DNA of 64,000 bases, from positions 37,305,229-37,369,228 of the forward strand of contig CM049314.1 of assembly GCA_026874595.1 (NCBI GenBank), read 5' to 3'. Made by a program: the position numbers and the translations under genes. The notes under the pieces were generated by a model. That model saw nothing but the letters and a program-made list of their open reading frames with translations. It was not told where the DNA came from and did not search any database. Below, piece by piece: positions 1 to 11,471 of the stretch (position 1 is the first letter of the stretch; every line of letters starts with the position of its first letter). This DNA is from Sipunculus nudus (lineage: Eukaryota > Annelida > Sipuncula > Golfingiida > Sipunculidae).

Positions 1-2093
1 CCATGACACTGATTATTAAAATCTTTAACGAATGACTAAAATACCTATGCCTGGATGAGCAAACACCACGTCAGGATAAGTAAAAGCACATGGCACAGAG
101 AATATAACTAAAACCCTCTTGAATAAAAACCTATGTCCAAATGAAATAACACATGCAGAAATAGATATCCATTCGGTCAATAGATATTATTCAGATAATT
201 GGGATGTCAGATTAACAATAAGAATAATCACATGGCGACTTACTAAAATTATCATTTTATCATATTCCCCCTTTTTATACAGATTTATACTGATATATAT
301 TTTACTATCGGAAGATGGCTTTGGAAACATGGTGCATTTAAGGCCATCTGAGTCGCCAGATCAACTTTGTATAGTTTTAATCGGTAGGCTATGGGACTGA
401 GTTATATAGATTAACGGTATGCACATAGTGATAGAGTTTATTTCCTCGTTAAATCATAGCACGGTTCAACCCCTTAACAAAGCAAAATTCAACTAGAGCA
501 TCCAAAATATTTAAATTCTATTTTTTAAATCGACCAAATATAGATAAATTTTCATCAAGGAGTCATGCTATCTATTATATTATATTTTATTATAATATAT
601 ATGCAATATAACAATTATAGTGCATGAAAAGTTTCATACTAAGGGCTAATGCCCCCACCCCACCCATCTATCCAGTTTTGCATGTAATAATGAAACACTC
701 AGGACAGTTATATCTACTAAGAAAATTAAAGTATACAAGTGGGTATAAAATATTTAAATATCCGTTATTACTGTACGATTTTATGTGCAGTTAACAAACT
801 TTTCCCCTTGTTTTCAGTCTTACAATGATACAAGGATACTGATGTAAGCTGATTCAATATTATATATATATATATATGTATATATGTATATATGTATATA
901 TATATATATATATTCCTTGGCCAACGGATATGCTGTACTCACCCCCCCCCCCTCACCTGGCTCGAGGGCTAAATCCCCCCTCTTGCACACCCCCTACGCC
1001 CCAGGAGGGAGAACTTCACATTGATTTACATAACTTACATCGTAAATGGTAAATGTCCACAAGACGTGCATGAGACATGTTTATCATTATAACTAATTGT
1101 ATATTTATAGGAGAAAGAACATTATTAAATCAAATAAGTGCAATAAAAAACACTATCTGCGTTTTAGGAAAGAAACCGGCTATAAAAAAACTGAAAGTGC
1201 ATTGGCAAAATGTTAAGAAAGGTTACCATTAAGAACACAATGATGCTTCAATAAACGATATATTTTTATATTGCACATGGCCACATGATGTTATCGCCAA
1301 AAGTTAATGCCGTATATTAATTTAACCGGAGACTATTATATCATCCACATGAAACATCATGGCATACCCCCGAACAATCTGCTCCAGGGGCTGCGTCAGG
1401 GATGAATGCTTGCTGAAGGATTTTTAGATGACTTCATTTTAGAGCCTAAGTGCTTTTATGAACATTAAGCTGTTTTAGATTACGTATGTGATCCTTGATC
1501 CACTTTGAAACAATTGTTTATGAAAGTTTGCTGTTTTTTTTTACCTATGAGCATCTGACATATGTAGTAGTGTGAAAAGTATTGAAGAAATATGTATATT
1601 TTTCCTTCAGCTTATTTAGCAACAGTTTAGTGATATGTTTTTTCTATTTTCAAGTTCATGCATATAAAGATACTTATTCTCACATGTTTTCGTTCAGTAT
1701 ATTTGTATGTTTGTAAATAGCAGTCAGAAATCGTCATACAGACGTTTTGAAAACAAATTTTTTTTTTTGTGGTAACCGTGAATAGAATATACTAGAGATA
1801 AATCTGTTTATTCATATATTCTGTTTAAACAAGTGTAATTTTATTATGTTTAAGTGTCAATAAATTCCAAGGAAGCTGCGAAATGTACGTTATGAAAACT
1901 CTTAATACGACGAGTTCATATATTTGGGATGGCATATTATGCTGTCGCAAGTATATCTATGCAGAATGGTAAAATGTGGACCTTTGAAATACTCACTTGC
2001 TTTACACGAAATAAGAGAGCTACTAATGAAAAAGCGATTCCTTTTAACGCCTATTATAGATTCAATCGAATGTATCGTTACCTATAGGAAATT

Positions 2094-2146
<53 letters not shown>

Positions 2147-4390
2147 TTATACATTTGAGGTCTACGGCCCATATAAAAGGTTAAAAGGAAAATGTAAATC
2201 GTTCAGTTAATTTCACACGATAACATTTAGGACCTGAAAAATAGGGGGGGGGGGACTATACCATCCCCCCCCCCCCCCCCAAATTTTATTTCAACAAAAC
2301 GTTGAAATAACATATACCATTTTGTCCCTTTAATTAATGTAAAGTGAACATTAAGAAATTAATTTATACATTTTAGTCAGGGGTCGAGAATGGTCATTAT
2401 AATATGTTGCAGGTCGTGTTAAGAATATTGAGGCATTAGTACCTGCCCCAGTGATGCTAAAGCTGACAGTCAGAGATTGGATTTAGATTTTGATATTAGA
2501 TCGGCTCCTTTATAAACTTAGATGGATCTTACATGTGAACGAAGGAACGCAATTGTATGTTCAACTTTCCAACTACGTGTGGGGACCTCTTTTGCTTCGA
2601 TGCTTCGAACTGCTGCTCTCTACTACGCTGTTCAGGATATGTGGAAATGACGTTCGCAAAAACGTTGAATCAGGTTTATGCTTGGATGTAAAGGTTGGGC
2701 AAATTAGCTCACCTGTAGAAGGGTACAGCCTGTTAATCAAGACATAACTTCGTGATGCCCCGATTCCAATAATAATCTATAGAATGGATTATATGAAAAC
2801 AAATTAATAAAAATGATTGGGCGTATACCTATTGAGAATGAATTATTCAATTTTTAATGACATTTTCAAATGTTGTCTTTGTGCCGTGTAAAGTTTTATT
2901 ATGTTATGAAAATGTTCAAGGAAGGAATTAAGGGTATGCTACATTTTTTAAATGAAATAATGCATAATTCACAATGCGTGTTATTCACATTACTTGCTTA
3001 TCGTCGAGTATGACTGATGACCTAACCAGGGGCATATCATAATCTGTGCTCTTGGCTGAGACCAAACTTTGATCTGGACTATTCGGTGTTTGTGTATGTA
3101 AGCTTTCATATAAACATTTAATAAGATTCATTGCCTTCTTCTATTCCAAGAGGTGCGTTATCTAGATATTATATTATGTATTTCGAATGTCTTTGGTCAG
3201 TATTGTAAAAAACGTGGTCAAATGAACCAAAATATAAAACATTATCAGCTTCAAGAATAAGAGATCATGTACTTAAAGTATTTTATTGTAGACGTGCGTT
3301 TCAGTGAACCATGAATTCCTCTGCCGTTCATGGATGCCAAAAGATCATTAGAAAGGAGCAAACACATGGAACTGGCAACTAAATTAGCGAGATATTATCT
3401 ATTAAGGCTATATCTAATCACTTCATATACGCATTTCGCCCCATTAATATTTGTCATTACATTAACTACGTTGAAAAGTAAACTTGCCTTCGATTATTTT
3501 TTTTTTTTTTTTTAAATTAAACATACACAGGTATTGAGTAAAGACAATGGAAACTCTTGTTAATTACAATAAAAGTTCAGAAAAATAAAAAAGAGGAAAC
3601 CAATAGGATACCGCATGGGTACAATAAAATATTTGTAATGAGAAAACCATAAAATTAAAAAGCAAACAAAGGCCTCCGGGCTTATTTCACATTAACTATA
3701 AGGTAAAAGGATTACCATAGCAGTCTCACATGCGGTGTATTTTCCTTTGTTCTAACTGAACGTTCAAATCACCTAACATAACCCATACATCTTGCAAGTC
3801 AGGTTGCATGCGACTTTTAAAATAACGGATTCTGATTAGAACAGTAACCCCATCCGACTGGTCATAGCTTACCGGGAGACCTATGATAAATGATACACTG
3901 TGCTAGAGACCTGGGAGATTCCTTGAGAAAACTAAACATTCTACTAAAGTTGAATGACGATAATGTTATAATATCTCAGCTGAAAATATGTCAATATTTA
4001 TCGAAAGCAATTGTAAAATACATCTCGGTAGTGTTTTTCACTTTACATATCGTTTGATAAGCACTGATCAGTGGTGATAAGCTGCAAAAAGTATCTACCC
4101 CGTGTTCTTCCCAAGTCAACTCGAGCCAGCAGTCTCTGTGGTAAACTTACAATGTGTCACCAGCCAACAGTCCGTCTCTTTGAGAAAACGCCACGCAAAC
4201 AATTGTTTCTGATCATAAGTATTATAAGTGAGTTCTGTTTTCATTCATGAACACTATATTTAGCTAAAGTCATTCGAATATATTCCTGTTATAGAACAGA
4301 ACTATATATGTTTCCCTCTTATAACCACCATATTTGATTTTATACGATATTAATTCGGCAAGTCATGCAAGTTTTGGAGTTATTCTTTGC
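1..4390. other. Gene-poor AT-rich intergenic region
   Basis: I see no supported gene here. Short open frames exist but are isolated, AT-driven and lack splice context or recognisable motifs. The interval holds (TA)n tracts at about 859-911 and 2097-2144, poly-G and poly-C runs at 2245-2281, and short poly-T runs. It lies beyond the likely polyadenylation signal of the TRIM gene to its right. Confidence 0.6.
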
Positions 4391-4393
4391 CTC

Positions 4394-4399
4394 TTTATT
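4394..4399 (-). terminator. Candidate polyadenylation signal of the TRIM gene
   Basis: On the minus strand this reads AATAAA. It lies about 410 bases past the TRIM stop codon and is the first such hexamer seen in that direction. The implied 3'UTR would be about 0.4 kb. The assignment is inferred from position only. Confidence 0.4.
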
Positions 4400-4809
4400 C
4401 TTCGATATCCATATATACTACACAGCGTATATGCAGTTAAGCAAAAACTACACGAAGTTGGGGCTCGATTATGAGCGGGAGTACTACAACAAAACAGCTG
4501 ACTGGAAAGACCTTCGACCTTGAGGCGGGACATGTTGGACAAATCAGTTATTCCTCGGCGTGAGTCAACCATGGAATTTGCTAGGCTTCGTCTGGCGAAT
4601 GCCATGCATGACACACGCTTCGTAAAACCTTATATGATGCATAACATTTCACTGAGCTATAACCAATACTTATTTGAAGAGAACAGACGAAAAGAATCAA
4701 CCGTTACTCTCTAGTCCTTGTAAATCAGAACCAATGTTCAGGTATATTCAACGGTAAAGGCGACGAGTGCTCTTTTTTAAACAAGACGTGTGTCAGTCAT
4801 TCTGGCGAA

Positions 4810-6654
4810 TCAGTCATAAGTAAACAACAGGGCCTTTTCCCAACAGGCAATCCACAGATAAGGATGTGCGAAGGCAAGGTCATGTGGTTCATATAAACCA
4901 TCTTCTGGTGTCAGCAAAAACCTGATAAATTCACCTTCAAAGGAAAACTCTGACACCCTGTGTAGTGAACTGTCAACCACAAGGATGTTGCCATTAGGCA
5001 ACATTGTCGACCCTCGGATACATGAAAACTGACCGTCACCCTCTCCCTTTTCGCCTATTTTTCTTATAAGAACCAGGTCTGATCTGTACACTTTTAGCTG
5101 TTGTTTGTTATCATCAGATACGAGGTACACCGTACCTGCATCAGGGTGTACAGCCACACTTATACGGAGGGTTCTCCCCAAAGGCTGGTCAGTGACCCGC
5201 TCAGCTTTGTCATCGGGACCGTCCTCTTGGTGATACGAATATCTCCAGAGACGATTGCTATCGTCCACTAGGAGAATATAATCACTATCCACAGCAAGAT
5301 CGGTTATTCTCTGAGCGCGAGGTTTCAGGCTGATGGAACGCTGTTCGGATTCCGAAATGACTGTTACTTTCCCACCACTGAATGTCACAATATATATCTC
5401 TCCACCATAAATGCCTAATCCTCTGACATATCCTTCTTTTTGTACAGAATATTCCCCGGTTATTTCACCCTTCAGATTTACCTTAATAACACTGTACTGG
5501 TTACACTGACCTAAGAGAGCCGAACCATCAGGGAGTACTTGAATGTAACGCAAACCATCAATGCTTTCATATGTAGGAATCAGTTTCCTGAGGGATAAAA
5601 CTTTCTCTGGTTTGTTTTGGTATATACCCGAAACAGTCTTGACAATATCTCCAATGGTGCAGTTAAGTACAAAATGACCGGTACCTGATTCTTCTACTGT
5701 GCACTCGTCCTCGGCAAGTTCAGGTAACATGACAAATTTCGATGTGCGAATTACGTTCAACGCCCTGAATGTTCCCGATGTTTTCTGCAAAAGCTGATCA
5801 AGAATATCCTGGTGATCTCCATGTAAGCATGTGCTCATTTCGTCTAACCAATAAGCCGCTTGTGCACACGCTTCCTTCTGTTTTTCTAATGCTGAAGTTA
5901 TAGCCCTGTGATAATTTCCATCACGTTTGTCCAACCAAATGTTAATGGCATCAAAAATTTTCTTTTTGTAGTGTTCAAGTTTTTCTTCTGTTTCTGTTCT
6001 CCTTTTTCGGACGGATGTCAAAGCTTTATCCAAAGTTTCCCTCATTGTCCCATCTAGTCTTTCTGTTTCCGACTGCAGCAGACTTTTCTGGTCACTCAGT
6101 ATACTATGGGCGTTTTCTTTTAATCCTTGTAAATCAATGAGCGTGTGGTCTTCATGGAACTCGGATGCCAGACACTCGTGACACAAACCAGTTCGGCAGG
6201 TCACACATCCATGGAAGAATTCTCTAATATGTAGATTGCACAACTTTTCAATGATTAAATGCGACGAAGATGCAGACTTGGTTTTATGTTCTTCTGCGCA
6301 TGCGTGACATAGACGAAAATCGCAATCACGACACCGAACTCTTGCCTCGCTTTTCTCACCTTTAATTGGACAGAGTGTGCAACAATACATATCTCGCCAG
6401 GTTTGCATTGCCTTTTTAACCTTATCCGCTTTTGTATCAGCCTGAAGGCCTGCAACGCCGTCTTCCGGAAGTTGTGTGAGCTCCATGCACACAGGACATT
6501 GTAAGTCCCCATCTGTCTTTATATGCCTAGTGCGCTCGATACATTCCTGACAAAATCCGTGTTGACACGACAAAAGACGAGGGTTCCTGTTCACTCTATC
6601 CTGTCCACATATTAAACAATCCACGAGCAAATTCATCCCAGCATCACTAGTCAT
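4810..6654 (-). CDS. TRIM-family E3 ubiquitin ligase with NHL-type propeller
   Basis: Single coding exon of 614 residues. Residues 13-56 form a perfect C3HC4 RING (C13, C16, C30, H32, C35, C38, C53, C56), the domain that recruits E2-ubiquitin. B-box 1 spans about 91-132 (C92, C95, C108, C111, C116, C119, H123, H132). B-box 2 spans about 139-170 (C139, H142, C150, C153, C158, C161, H167, H170). A charged coiled coil follows (about 180-275), then a C-terminal half with NHL/beta-propeller-like blades such as DGSALLGQ and LPNGNILVVDSSLHRVSEF. This order is that of TRIM2/3/56/71-type proteins, which are cytosolic ligases; many such paralogues occur in molluscs. The frame extends seven codons upstream to a TTG just after a stop, but a splice acceptor (TTCAG/GG at 6659/6660) cuts into that stretch, so the ATG at 6654 is the likely start. 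The substrate and whether it acts in immunity or development cannot be told from sequence. Confidence 0.93.
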   Translation of the reverse strand: MTSDAGMNLLVDCLICGQDRVNRNPRLLSCQHGFCQECIERTRHIKTDGDLQCPVCMELTQLPEDGVAGLQADTKADKVKKAMQTWRDMYCCTLCPIKGEKSEARVRCRDCDFRLCHACAEEHKTKSASSSHLIIEKLCNLHIREFFHGCVTCRTGLCHECLASEFHEDHTLIDLQGLKENAHSILSDQKSLLQSETERLDGTMRETLDKALTSVRKRRTETEEKLEHYKKKIFDAINIWLDKRDGNYHRAITSALEKQKEACAQAAYWLDEMSTCLHGDHQDILDQLLQKTSGTFRALNVIRTSKFVMLPELAEDECTVEESGTGHFVLNCTIGDIVKTVSGIYQNKPEKVLSLRKLIPTYESIDGLRYIQVLPDGSALLGQCNQYSVIKVNLKGEITGEYSVQKEGYVRGLGIYGGEIYIVTFSGGKVTVISESEQRSISLKPRAQRITDLAVDSDYILLVDDSNRLWRYSYHQEDGPDDKAERVTDQPLGRTLRISVAVHPDAGTVYLVSDDNKQQLKVYRSDLVLIRKIGEKGEGDGQFSCIRGSTMLPNGNILVVDSSLHRVSEFSFEGEFIRFLLTPEDGLYEPHDLAFAHPYLWIACWEKALLFTYD

Positions 6655-6659
6655 CTTCC

Positions 6660-7200
6660 CTGAAGTTAGTAACAATTAATGATAAATACAATTCAATATG
6701 TTTAAAAATACAGGGTAGCTTTTGTAATGTAATTTTCATTTTTATTCATGAGTTCAAGCAATTTGCTTCATGAAGTGCACATTCTTTTTGTCACTAAAAC
6801 TTACCTCAAAGTTTGATTAAATTCATTTAAGTATAGTCTGAATTAAGTATAATGATTCAGTACTTTTGTATTAATAACATAGGACGTAAACATGAAACTA
6901 ATACTGATTAATACGCAACATCAAATTTAAGTCTTTAGGGTTTTTTTTCGTGTTGTTCATTGCGATAAGAATACGGAATAATTAGAATATATTAGAAACT
7001 GAAGTGAAAAAGAAATGTCTTACATTAGCAGGACAGTTAATTATGTACATTCATATTTCTGATGGAAACCTATGCAATTAGACTGAATACTTTCAGTATA
7101 TCTTGCCAAATATTAACTGATTCATATACCAATACAAACACGGGGATCTTCACAGAATATTCAAAACAAACACATGTAACAACGAATACAACAGACTCAC
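6660..7200 (-). other. 5'UTR intron of the TRIM gene
   Basis: The minus-strand donor reads GGGCAG/GTGAGT at 7201/7200, a near-consensus site. The acceptor reads AACTTCAG/GGAAG at 6660/6659, five bases before the ATG. A TACTAAC branch-point-like heptamer sits very close to the acceptor. Splicing would place the start codon at the beginning of exon 2, a common arrangement for single-coding-exon TRIM genes. Confidence 0.6.
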
Positions 7201-7275
7201 CTGCCCACTTTACTTAATGTTAGTTGGATCTTGTTATCGTCGGTACAGACAAGCTAGCGAGGCTCGCTCAGGCTT
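7201..7275 (-). other. Non-coding first exon of the TRIM gene
   Basis: The exon is inferred between a TATA box about 30 bases upstream and a strong GTGAGT donor at 7200. No ATG occurs in it on the minus strand, so the leader would carry no upstream open frame. The 5' end (about 7275) is estimated from the TATA box position. Confidence 0.5.
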
Positions 7276-7301
7276 TGTGCTACAGGTATACCGGTACACG
7301 G

Positions 7302-7309
7302 TATTTATA
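7302..7309 (-). promoter_or_regulatory. TATA box of the TRIM gene
   Basis: Minus-strand TATAAATA in the context CTATAAATACC. It sits roughly 100 bases upstream of a consensus splice donor, with no ATG in between, which fits a focused promoter driving the leader exon. Confidence 0.55.
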
Positions 7310-8010
7310 GCAAAGGATGCTCACAGTTTTGCTAAACGCGCATCCCAGGCGTGTCTATGGACACAGACAGAACCTCGGCATAGAAATTAATTACCAAGGT
7401 AACCTTTTGTAAGACCAGTCACGGAGCCTTTGTTTATGACTTCCAGGGGCTTACCGAGAGAGGCCGTTTTGGTTCAACCCCCCCCCCCCCCCTCCTTAAC
7501 TTTCTTTTATTTAGATCACGTTTTCTAAAACAGTTTCGTAAGTTCCTGACACTTGAGATGTACAAGTATAGGAAGTCCCATTGTTCCACATATTTTTTTT
7601 TTCATGTTCTTATTAGTTACGTAAGTGACAGCTCTTGTTGTAATTGAAGACTGCTGTAAAATATTGTTAGGTATTTTTTGTTTTATGTTTGATAAGAAAT
7701 GTAAATAATCGATATCATGATATATGCTTGTTTGTACTGATTGCCTTTCATGAATATTTCGACATATCCCCTTTCCCCAATCTTAGATAGTTCAGTTTTT
7801 CAGAAGCTTGCTGATCATTTTTCGGGTAAGAACCAAACTTACGTCATAGAGGGTTTAACCTAGTACCCTGCTGGTGTTTAACTTCCGGTAGTTAATTTAT
7901 ATAACAATAGGGAGCTACATTTAACAAAACGTTATATTCCTTAATTTACCTGCACCTGTGTAATATAAGATACCCTTGGAAGGCGATCCTTTCAAGTTTG
8001 ATAATTTCTG

Positions 8011-8013
<3 letters not shown>

Positions 8014-8098
<85 letters not shown>
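8014..8098. repeat. (TA)n microsatellite
   Basis: Alternating TA over about 85 bases with two small interruptions. It produces spurious Ile-Tyr open frames on both strands. Confidence 0.95.
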
Positions 8099-8100
<2 letters not shown>

Positions 8101-9235
8101 GGGGGAGGGGGTAGGGCTGGGCGCCATCCCTACACCTATGGACTCGGGACTGAATGATAAGATCATAGTCTTTTCCCCAAAAAAGTAAAGATAGTTATTA
8201 TTACAATGTCACTCCACAATGATAAAAAAACAGTATATTAGTAAAATGCATCAGTGACTGAAGCTACACTGACATTATTGCAACTTTCCTATTTTTTATC
8301 ATACTAGTAAGATCATTACGTCATCAAGATAATCTTTTATATTCGAGACAGAGTAAAAGATTAAAAGAAATCATAAGAAATTAAAGGGGAAACAAATATT
8401 TTTTTTATTTAGAAGTTCACGGAATTTTTTTATTGTAGTAATTAGAGTTTGCGATTTACCGACTGATTGATATAACGAAGGCGACAAATGGCCCTAAATG
8501 TTAACGATGTAGTCTATCTTATTTTCAACAGATTCCGATTTCGGTAAGTGGACTTCGTCCGTCTTGCTTCCCGCTATAGCCGATGGTCTGGACACATGAG
8601 AGATGTCCCACGAAAGTTTTCATTTTGAGGCAGAGTAATCAGTTGTCCAGTACTGATGGAACTATTAGTTACACTTATACACTATTTATTGTGTAATAGT
8701 ATTGTATTATTGTGTGGATCAGAATCGCGGCAGACACTACATCAAATGTATACAGTATCAATCATTGTATAATATGTATACCTGTGCGTTTGAATAACCC
8801 AGGCAAATGAACCAGATATGTATAGACGTGAGACTAATATATTGTATACTTAGATAGAACAATTAAGAAACCTATGATGCATGATTATAGAGATCATGGG
8901 CCGATATATTTTTATCATGGAAATATGAAGGAAAAAAGCAAAATGCACATAATAAATAGATTACGTGCACGAAAAATAAATAAATGATAAAAAGTATTCA
9001 CCAGGCATAAATCTGCATGTGCTCTCTCAATGGGACTTTTAATCAGGAAATTTGTTTATAAGTCTATTTATGCTAAATAATTTCATCTTTAATTAAAGTT
9101 TCATTAGAACCACAGTTAAGGAACGAAATACATTGAAACGAAAAAAAATGTTACTCATGACATATTACATCTCGGATGTCTCGCACCTGAAATCCACGTA
9201 ACTGACTGAACTATAGGTCATCAGGTATATACAAT

Positions 9236-9237
<2 letters not shown>

Positions 9238-9276
<39 letters not shown>

Positions 9277-9305
9277 GAATAAATAAATAAATATATACAT
9301 ATACA

Positions 9306-9353
<48 letters not shown>

Positions 9354-9366
9354 TATATATATATTG
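9238..9366. repeat. Compound (TA)n / (AAAT)n microsatellite
   Basis: Two long TA blocks separated by AAAT-type and ATGCATA-type interruptions. Confidence 0.95.
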
Positions 9367-10380
9367 ATCAGATGCAGAGTTTATGTAAACAACTAATTCC
9401 GTAAAATCCCTTGTGGTCAATTTGAAGCGACCAATAAAAAAACTAAGACATATCCGAGGTTTACACAAGGACTGAGCTTCTATTTTTCATTAAAAATATG
9501 TCAATTTCGTGAGAACAAAACTTGTTTTAGATACAATTAAGGATTCAGGTTAATGTAGGTAGTTCAACACTATCGTAATTAAATGTACTTTATAATTTAT
9601 ATGTACATGAAACATATGCAACAGAAAATGCAGTACAACCTGGCGTATCGCGTATATTGTGATTTGTTTCATATTCACGAGGTTAAGTTTTCATTATTAT
9701 TGTTCGCGAGGGTACCGCTTTCTCGATCTTACCATGCAGTACTTAAGGTTCTTAGAGTGCATATGTATCCATTATCCAAGAAAGGTCCAAGGAGAAAAAT
9801 AACACGAGTGGAAATCTTGTACACTATTTTCTAGAGGCAAATCACAGTGGGTACCACTGTATCAATAATTCTCATCCCAAATTAGATTTGAAACAATTGA
9901 AACATCAGGTTCTTAATTTGAAAGGGTTCACGTGCTATCAATCAACGATAATTTGGGATGGTCTTTAATTCGTGATTTGTCCACTATCACAGTTCAACGT
10001 ATAATAAGAGGTCCCCAACCTTACAGTTATGACGACAGGTGAACAGTATAAGCTACATATTATATAGGCCTACCCGTTACCGTTTCTCTCGTGTCACGAA
10101 ATCGCTGTCTTGGGCCACAGCTAATAAATCTAGCTGCAAAGGCATAATTACCTACCGTGGTATCTGAGTGGGTTTTCTAATAGGACAAACGCATAGGGAA
10201 AAGGAAATAATTAATTGGCACCCTACAGTGATTAATTATGACTCGCTCTCATTGCATGCGCCAATTGATTCTCACTCCATCAGACTTTTTTTAGACAGTC
10301 AGGAAAATTCTACAGTACTTGTTCAGCCTGTGCCTCATTTGAGCATAAGTGTATTATTATGTAAGGTTAAAAATGTTAAC

Positions 10381-10423
<43 letters not shown>

Positions 10424-10916
10424 TGAAAAGCTAGATAAAGTTTATTGTTGGTCTTGCAATGTATTCACGACTTTTATTAAAGTGTACTGTTAAACCATTT
10501 AATGTAATGTATGATGCAGCTTATATCTATAAAATCAAGAAGAAAATAAATTCCCATACCTCCTACCACTTTTAACTACAGGTTTGCAGTGGTGTGTGTT
10601 TGTCATACATTGTAACAAAATTTTAAACCATATATGTAGCATTTAAAGGCAAAAAGTTAATGAATATAGTAATTATTTTAATCAACAGACCAAGCTTATA
10701 AATCAGTGAGGACCTACATTCACAGGCAGCTGCATATAATTAATAATTAAAGTTTACTATAAATCAGAAGGGGAAAAAATATACGGAAATATAGCCCTTG
10801 CAAGTTGATACATAGTCAGTAGCAATTTTATAATATGACCAACACAAACAGAGATTAAATAGGCCTAATAATCTTAAAAGTCTCTTTATATTTATCTCTG
10901 TTTTAAGCCAGTAATT

Positions 10917-10920
<4 letters not shown>

Positions 10921-10999
<79 letters not shown>

Positions 11000-11019
11000 A
11001 AAGAGAGAGAGAGAGAAAC
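10921..11019. repeat. (CT)n-(GA)n palindromic microsatellite
   Basis: About 42 bases of CT repeats switch at TCGA into GA repeats, making a long self-complementary tract able to form a hairpin. A plain (GA)n tract lies about 500 bases to the left at 10383-10422. Confidence 0.95.
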
Positions 11020-11257
11020 AATCAAACGTTGCTCAATTTATATTTTAGAAGGCGACTAAAAAATCTAAAATATATTTATATTTCCCCATTAGCAAATCTA
11101 GAACCTTTGAAACATGATCATATATGCATATAGGGAGCATTCGCAGCGTGTGGACGGTAAACATTTACGTTGTGTCAATTTCTTTCATGTAAGCGCATCT
11201 GATCTGGGGTAAATCCCCTGACGTAATACAGTTTCAGACCAACAGGTCTTACTTAAC

Positions 11258-11272
11258 GCGCCCCCTAGTGCG
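11258..11272 (-). promoter_or_regulatory. CTCF-like motif 1, upstream of the astrin-like gene
   Basis: The minus strand reads CGCACTAGGGGGCGC, close to the conserved bilaterian CTCF core CCASYAGRKGGCR. It lies about 30 bases from a second CTCF-like site and about 75 bases upstream of a CCAAT box. Binding is inferred from motif match only. Confidence 0.4.
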
Positions 11273-11290
11273 AATTAGGAATACTAAACA

Positions 11291-11305
11291 CGCCATCTAG
11301 TGGCA
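11291..11305 (-). promoter_or_regulatory. CTCF-like motif 2, upstream of the astrin-like gene
   Basis: The minus strand reads TGCCACTAGATGGCG, a strong match to the CTCF core. The same core in the same orientation occurs at 40631-40644, past the 3' end of the gene. Confidence 0.45.
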
Positions 11306-11324
11306 CTGAAAGTTTAAACGAGCC

Positions 11325-11471
11325 TTTTCAGCCAATCAAATGCAGCGTTACAATGGCTCACGGCGGCAAATACGAACAGCCAAAACAAGGGAAGATAACA
11401 GTTGTGCAAGCGAACATTTGAAGAATATTCGGAGATAAATTACCCTGACAGCGATTTGTTGCACAGAAACT
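11325..11471 (+). promoter_or_regulatory. Candidate promoter and leader exon of the astrin-like gene
   Basis: A CCAAT box (11332-11336) is followed by a moderately GC-rich stretch and a strong splice donor, GAAACT/GTAAGT, at 11471/11472. The coding ATG exon of the downstream gene begins with an acceptor at 15059, so it needs an upstream non-coding exon, and this is the best candidate. A TTTAAA element just upstream (11313) could act with CCAAT as a cell-cycle CHR-type element; this is speculative. A 22-codon upstream frame (11353-11421) would lie in the leader. An alternative donor is CAG/GTAGGG at 13322/13323. Confidence 0.4.

Larger units (their letters stand above)
7310..11250. other. Intergenic interval with simple repeats
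   Basis: No gene is supported. It contains a C run (7479-7492), (TA)n at 8014-8098 and 9238-9366, (GA)n at 10383-10422 and a CT/GA palindromic tract at 10921-11019. Open frames here are products of these repeats. Confidence 0.6.

Noticed and set aside
4363-4714. Two opposing short frames beside the TRIM 3' end
   Set aside because: They are mirror images of each other in the 3'UTR region and show no motif.
11353-11421. 22-codon frame starting MAHGGKYEQ in the putative leader exon
   Set aside because: Too short and out of continuity with the downstream gene; treated as a possible upstream ORF only.
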